Assembly: GCA_938023885.1 (NCBI GenBank)
Contig: CALJCU010000445.1
Location: 1-9,324, forward strand
Origin: an uncultured Prevotella sp.
GTDB lineage: Bacteria > Bacteroidota > Bacteroidia > Bacteroidales > Bacteroidaceae
Direction: 5' to 3'
DNA: 9,324 nucleotides
This document shows positions 6,487 through 9,324 of the stretch, piece after piece. Under the pieces are notes generated by a model. That model did not search any database. It was not told where the DNA came from and saw only the letters and a program-made list of their open reading frames with translations. The stretch's first letter is position 1; each line of letters starts with the position of its first letter. The translations under genes were made by a program, and so were the position numbers.

Positions 6487-8013
6487 TTACGCCTTAGCCT
6501 CTTCAATAAGCTTCTTACCTTTGGCGATAGCGTCCTCAATGGTACCAACGTTCATGAAGGCCTGCTCCGGCAGGTCATCGACCTCACCGTCGAGGATAGC
6601 GTTGAAGCCCTTGATGGTATCTTCGATGCTTACCATCACACCCTTGACACCCGTGAACTGCTCTGCCACGGTGAACGGCTGTGAGAGGAACCTCTGCACG
6701 CGACGGGCACGGTTCACGACGAGCTTATCCTCATCGGAGAGCTCATCCATACCGAGGATGGCGATGATATCCTGCAGCTCCTGATAGTGCTGCAGCGTCT
6801 CCTTTACACGCTGAGCGCAGTCGTAGTGCTCCTTACCCACGATCAGCGGGTCGAGGATACGGGAGGTTGAAGCCAGCGGGTCAACGGCCGGGTAGATACC
6901 GAGCTGTGTGATCTTACGGTCAAGCACCGTTGTTGCATCAAGGTGGGAGAAGGTTGTGGCAGGAGCCGGGTCGGTCAAGTCATCGGCAGGCACATACACG
7001 GCCTGTACAGATGTGATAGAACCTTCCTTCGTAGAAGTGATTCGCTCCTGCATGGCACCCATCTCTGAGGCCAGCGTAGGCTGATAACCCACGGCCGATG
7101 GCATACGGCCGAGCAGTGCGGAGACCTCTGAACCGGCCTGCGTGAAACGGAAGATGTTATCGATGAAGAACATGATGTCGGCAGGACCGCCGTCCTTGCC
7201 TCCATGGTCACGGAACTCCTCAGCGATCGTCAGACCCGAGAGAGCCACGCGGGCACGTGCCCCTGGCGGCTCATTCATCTGTCCATAGACAAGGGTAGAC
7301 TGCGACTTGCCGAGCTCCTCGGGATCGACGAGCGACAGATCCCACTTACCTTCATCCATGGCCTTGCGGAACTTTTCACCGTAGCGGATGACGCCTGAGT
7401 CGAGCATGTCGCGGATCAGGTCGTTACCCTCACGTGTGCGCTCACCCACACCGGCAAACACCGAGTAACCTGCACGGCCCTTGGCGATGTTGTTCATGAG
7501 TTCCATGATAAGCACGGTCTTGCCTACACCGGCACCGCCGAACAGTCCGATCTTACCACCTTTCATGTAAGGTTCCAGCAGGTCGATGACCTTGATACCC
7601 GTAGGAAGCATCTCTTTGTGGGTCGAGAGGTCCTCAAACTTTGGAGCGGAACGGTGGATAGGGTAGCTGCCTTTCATGTCGAGGGGTTTCATACCATCGA
7701 TAGGCTGGCCTATCACGTTCATCATACGGCCGCGAATCTGGTCGCCTGCAGGCATCTGGATAGGTGCGCCTGTGGGAATCACCTCCAGGCCTCTCTCAAG
7801 TCCGTCGGTAGAGTCCATGGCGATACAGCGCACGGTGTCCTCACCGATGTGCTGCTCTACCTCAATGACAACAACTTTGCCATCAGGGCGTGTCACCTTC
7901 ATAGCCTCGTAAATCTTTGGCAGCACCTTCTCGGAATCCTGACCCTGCGTGTCGAAACAAACATCGATGACAGGGCCGATAATCTGGGAGATATGCCCGT
8001 TAATCTGTGACAT
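6487..8013 (-). CDS. atpD: F1Fo ATP synthase subunit beta
   Basis: Beta carries the three catalytic sites of F1. The P-loop GGAGVGKT is at 159-166, the catalytic glutamate is Glu191 in GERTREGND (190-198), YGQMNEPPGAR is at 243-253, FIDNIFRFTQAGSEVSAL at 283-300, and the gamma-contacting acidic loop DELSDED at 423-429. At 508 aa it is longer than E. coli AtpD (460 aa). Most of the difference is an insertion at about 207-236 (after DMLDS, before QSTLVYGQ), plus extra residues near the N-terminus (about 20-50). The ATG at 8011-8013 has no classic Shine-Dalgarno but follows two copies of an A-rich 14-bp unit. It starts 32 bases after the pfkA stop and opens the ATP synthase part of the operon. 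Confidence 0.98.
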   Translation of the reverse strand: MSQINGHISQIIGPVIDVCFDTQGQDSEKVLPKIYEAMKVTRPDGKVVVIEVEQHIGEDTVRCIAMDSTDGLERGLEVIPTGAPIQMPAGDQIRGRMMNVIGQPIDGMKPLDMKGSYPIHRSAPKFEDLSTHKEMLPTGIKVIDLLEPYMKGGKIGLFGGAGVGKTVLIMELMNNIAKGRAGYSVFAGVGERTREGNDLIRDMLDSGVIRYGEKFRKAMDEGKWDLSLVDPEELGKSQSTLVYGQMNEPPGARARVALSGLTIAEEFRDHGGKDGGPADIMFFIDNIFRFTQAGSEVSALLGRMPSAVGYQPTLASEMGAMQERITSTKEGSITSVQAVYVPADDLTDPAPATTFSHLDATTVLDRKITQLGIYPAVDPLASTSRILDPLIVGKEHYDCAQRVKETLQHYQELQDIIAILGMDELSDEDKLVVNRARRVQRFLSQPFTVAEQFTGVKGVMVSIEDTIKGFNAILDGEVDDLPEQAFMNVGTIEDAIAKGKKLIEEAKA

Positions 8014-8015
8014 AG

Positions 8016-8043
8016 AATATCTTTTTAATAATATCTTTTTAAT
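8016..8043 (-). repeat. Exact 14-bp tandem duplication in the atpD leader
   Basis: Two adjacent, identical 14-base units (8016-8029 and 8030-8043) fill almost the whole 32-base gap between pfkA and atpD. On the minus strand each reads ATTAAAAAGATATT. The unit nearest atpD ends two bases before the ATG, so its AAAAAG lies where a ribosome-binding site would be in an A-rich Bacteroidetes leader. The second copy may be a slippage product or may duplicate a translation-enhancing segment. Confidence 0.9.
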
Positions 8044-8045
8044 GA

Positions 8046-9023
8046 TTAGATGCTTAGTTCGTCAAGCACTTCAATAAGCTTGCGGTCGAAAGGCTTGTCA
8101 GAGCGGATAGCCTCAGACAGTGGCACGTAGACCACTTCGTTGTTGTGGATGCCGACCATGATGTTGCGCTGGCCCTGCAGGATAGCTTCCACGGCTCCTA
8201 CACCTGTGCGGCTGGCAAGGATACGGTCGTGAGCCGACGGACGCCCACCACGCTGTACATATCCGAGGATAGAGACACGTACGTCAAACTCGGGGAACTC
8301 CTTCCTCACGCGGTTGGCGTAATACATAGCGCCGCACTTCGGACTTTCCGAGACAATGACGATACAACTCTTCTTCGACTTACGGATACCGCGCTCCATG
8401 AACTTGGCAAGCTGGTCAACATCGGTGGAGTCCTCCGGGATGATGGCAGCCTCCGCACCGCTGGCGATGGCCGAGTTCTGTGCGAGATAGCCTGCATCGC
8501 GCCCCATGACCTCCACGAAGAAGATGCGCTCATGGCTCTGTGCGGTATCGCGGATGCGGTCCACACATTCTACTATAGTATTAAGAGTGGTGTCGTAACC
8601 AATCGTTGTATCTGTGCCGTAAAGATCATTGTCTATAGTCCCGGGAAGGCCGATACAACAAATGTCATAATTTTGGGCGAAATCCCTGGCACCGGTCAAT
8701 GAGCCGTTTCCGCCGATGACTACAAGAGCATCGATTCCCTCTTTCTTAAGATTTTCATAAGCTTTGTCGCGTCCCTCCTGAGTCATGAAAGCCTTCGAAC
8801 GGGCAGTCTTCAGAATAGTGCCGCCCTGCATGATGATACCCGAAACATTCTCGGTAGTGAAAGGCTTGATGTCGTCATCTATCAGACCGTCGTAGCCGCG
8901 GTAGATGCCTTTGATGTTAAAGCCGTTACAGATTCCGGCACGTGTGACTGCGCGGATGGCTGCGTTCATGCCGGGTGCGTCGCCCCCCGATGTAAGAATT
9001 CCGATAGTCTTAATCTTCGCCAT
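8046..9023 (-). CDS. pfkA: ATP-dependent 6-phosphofructokinase
   Basis: This enzyme phosphorylates fructose 6-phosphate to fructose 1,6-bisphosphate, the committing step of glycolysis, in the cytoplasm. Group A PFK motifs are present in order: TSGGDAPGMN (11-20, nucleotide loop), QGGTILKTAR (66-75), VVIGGNGS (101-108), GLPGTIDND (125-133, with the catalytic base Asp131), EVMGRDAGYLA (171-181, substrate site) and QRGGRPSAHDR (257-267). The length of 325 aa matches bacterial PfkA. Gly107 and Gly128, at positions that are Asp and Lys in pyrophosphate-dependent enzymes, indicate ATP as donor. The residue equivalent to E. coli Asp103 is Asn106, which is unusual compared with PfkA. The ATG has an SD-like AGAGGA at 9031-9036 and a consensus promoter further upstream. 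atpD follows after 32 bases. Confidence 0.95.
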   Translation of the reverse strand: MAKIKTIGILTSGGDAPGMNAAIRAVTRAGICNGFNIKGIYRGYDGLIDDDIKPFTTENVSGIIMQGGTILKTARSKAFMTQEGRDKAYENLKKEGIDALVVIGGNGSLTGARDFAQNYDICCIGLPGTIDNDLYGTDTTIGYDTTLNTIVECVDRIRDTAQSHERIFFVEVMGRDAGYLAQNSAIASGAEAAIIPEDSTDVDQLAKFMERGIRKSKKSCIVIVSESPKCGAMYYANRVRKEFPEFDVRVSILGYVQRGGRPSAHDRILASRTGVGAVEAILQGQRNIMVGIHNNEVVYVPLSEAIRSDKPFDRKLIEVLDELSI

Positions 9024-9030
9024 ATCGTGG

Positions 9031-9036
9031 TCCTCT
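9031..9036 (-). promoter_or_regulatory. Ribosome binding site of pfkA
   Basis: AGAGGA on the minus strand lies 7 bases before the ATG at 9021-9023. This is one of the few SD-like sites in the window and supports the chosen pfkA start. Confidence 0.5.
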
Positions 9037-9078
9037 TTTGTGGTTTTATTTATAAGCTTGTTTTTCTTTATTTATGAG

Positions 9079-9110
9079 CAAAGTTAAATATTAATCTTAA
9101 AACTTCCAAA
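9079..9110 (-). promoter_or_regulatory. Bacteroidetes-type promoter for pfkA and probably the atp operon
   Basis: On the minus strand a TTTG (-33 element, 9110-9107) is followed after 20 bases by TAACTTTG (9086-9079), a full match to the Bacteroidetes -7 consensus TAnnTTTG. Spacing is within the known range. Transcription would begin at about 9070-9075, giving a 5' leader of about 50 bases before pfkA. I found no comparable pair in the short gaps further down the cluster. Confidence 0.7.
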
Positions 9111-9145
9111 GTAATGATAGTTTTTTATATACGTTTAACGAAAAA

Positions 9146-9324
9146 ATGAATGCAAATTATACCATTTGTAACATCGGTTACACAGTTTGTGGGGTTATGA
9201 CTATAGGTGAGATAAACCTTGATCTTAATTTCTCTGACGCTTCGCATTTCATTAAATTTTTCTATAAACTTTATGGTCAGAGACCCACAGAATATAGAAA
9301 TTCACATTCTCAGCCAAAACCTTG
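9146..9324 (+). pseudogene. AraC-type HTH fragment, probable truncated remnant (runs off the window)
   Basis: From the ATG at 9146 the frame is open to the window edge (59 codons plus two bases). Residues 20-51 match the second helix-turn-helix of AraC/XylS regulators: TIGEINLDLNFSDASHF, then FYKLYGQRPTEYRN, including the family's F-S-D-x-S-x-F and Y-G-x-x-P-x-E-Y-R pattern. The first helix-turn-helix and any sensor domain are missing: residues 1-19 do not resemble them, and an in-frame TAA at 9098-9100 blocks extension upstream. The stretch is A/T-rich compared with the rest of the window. It is most likely the 3' end of a decayed gene. A small intact DNA-binding protein cannot be excluded, since its end lies outside the window. 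Confidence 0.5.
9167..9182. repeat. 16-bp palindrome, possible operator
   Basis: TGTAAC-ATCG-GTTACA is a perfect 6-bp inverted repeat around a 4-base spacer. Size and symmetry resemble a dimeric regulator site, but it lies inside the AraC-like fragment frame, about 57 bases upstream of the pfkA -33 element. There is no other evidence of function. Confidence 0.3.

Noticed and set aside
4332..8013. A sodium-translocating N-ATPase, suggested by gene order
   Set aside because: atpH is present and the c subunit lacks the Gln and Ser sodium ligands.
8046..9023. Pyrophosphate-dependent phosphofructokinase
   Set aside because: The diagnostic positions are Gly (GGNG and PGTIDND) rather than the Asp and Lys of pyrophosphate enzymes.
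9122..9145. Plus-strand promoter (TACGTTTA) for the AraC-like fragment
   Set aside because: The last base of the -7 element does not match and no TTTG lies at the right distance upstream.
1..9324. CRISPR array, tRNA, insertion sequence or defence genes
   Set aside because: I saw no spaced repeats, cloverleaf, transposase motifs or terminal inverted repeats. The window is core metabolism.

Overview
The window looks like chromosomal DNA from a member of the Bacteroidales, most likely Prevotella or a close relative. The evidence is the gene order of the ATP synthase cluster (beta and epsilon first, then two small membrane genes, then a-c-b-delta-alpha-gamma), an a subunit with a cleavable signal peptide, an epsilon subunit without its C-terminal helices, a long beta subunit with an internal insertion, A-rich leaders with few Shine-Dalgarno sites, and a TTTG / TAnnTTTG promoter ahead of the first gene. 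The genus is inferred, not proven.

Layout. Nearly everything is on the minus strand, so transcription runs from high to low coordinates. At the right edge (9146-9324, plus strand) an open frame carries only the second helix-turn-helix of an AraC-type regulator, probably a decayed or truncated copy. A Bacteroidetes-type promoter (9079-9110, minus) drives pfkA (8046-9023, ATP-type 6-phosphofructokinase). After a 32-base gap containing an exact 14-bp tandem duplication comes a complete F1Fo ATP synthase cluster: atpD, atpC, a 63-aa two-helix membrane protein, a 92-aa AtpI-like membrane protein (overlapping the previous gene by 16 bases), atpB, atpE, atpF, atpH, atpA and atpG. It ends in a 14-bp perfect stem with a T-run (561-595). 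Beyond the terminator is the 5' part of a secreted, TPR-like protein (1-543, minus) whose C-terminus lies outside the window.

How the genes work together. AtpB, AtpE and AtpF make the membrane Fo part (stator a, ion-carrying c ring, peripheral stalk b). AtpH links the stalk to the alpha3beta3 head (AtpA, AtpD). AtpG and AtpC form the rotor shaft. The two small membrane proteins sit where AtpI-type assembly or c-ring factors usually lie. c-subunit residues point to protons rather than sodium as coupling ion. All gaps from pfkA to atpG are under 80 bases, and the only consensus promoter I found by eye is upstream of pfkA, so glycolytic PFK and the ATP synthase may share a transcript.

I see no CRISPR array, tRNA, rRNA, insertion sequence or defence system. 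Most of the window is core metabolism. The points of interest are the uncharacterised 63-aa gene, the pfkA-atp linkage, the Asn in the PFK nucleotide loop, the insertions in the gamma and beta subunits, and the orphan AraC half-domain.
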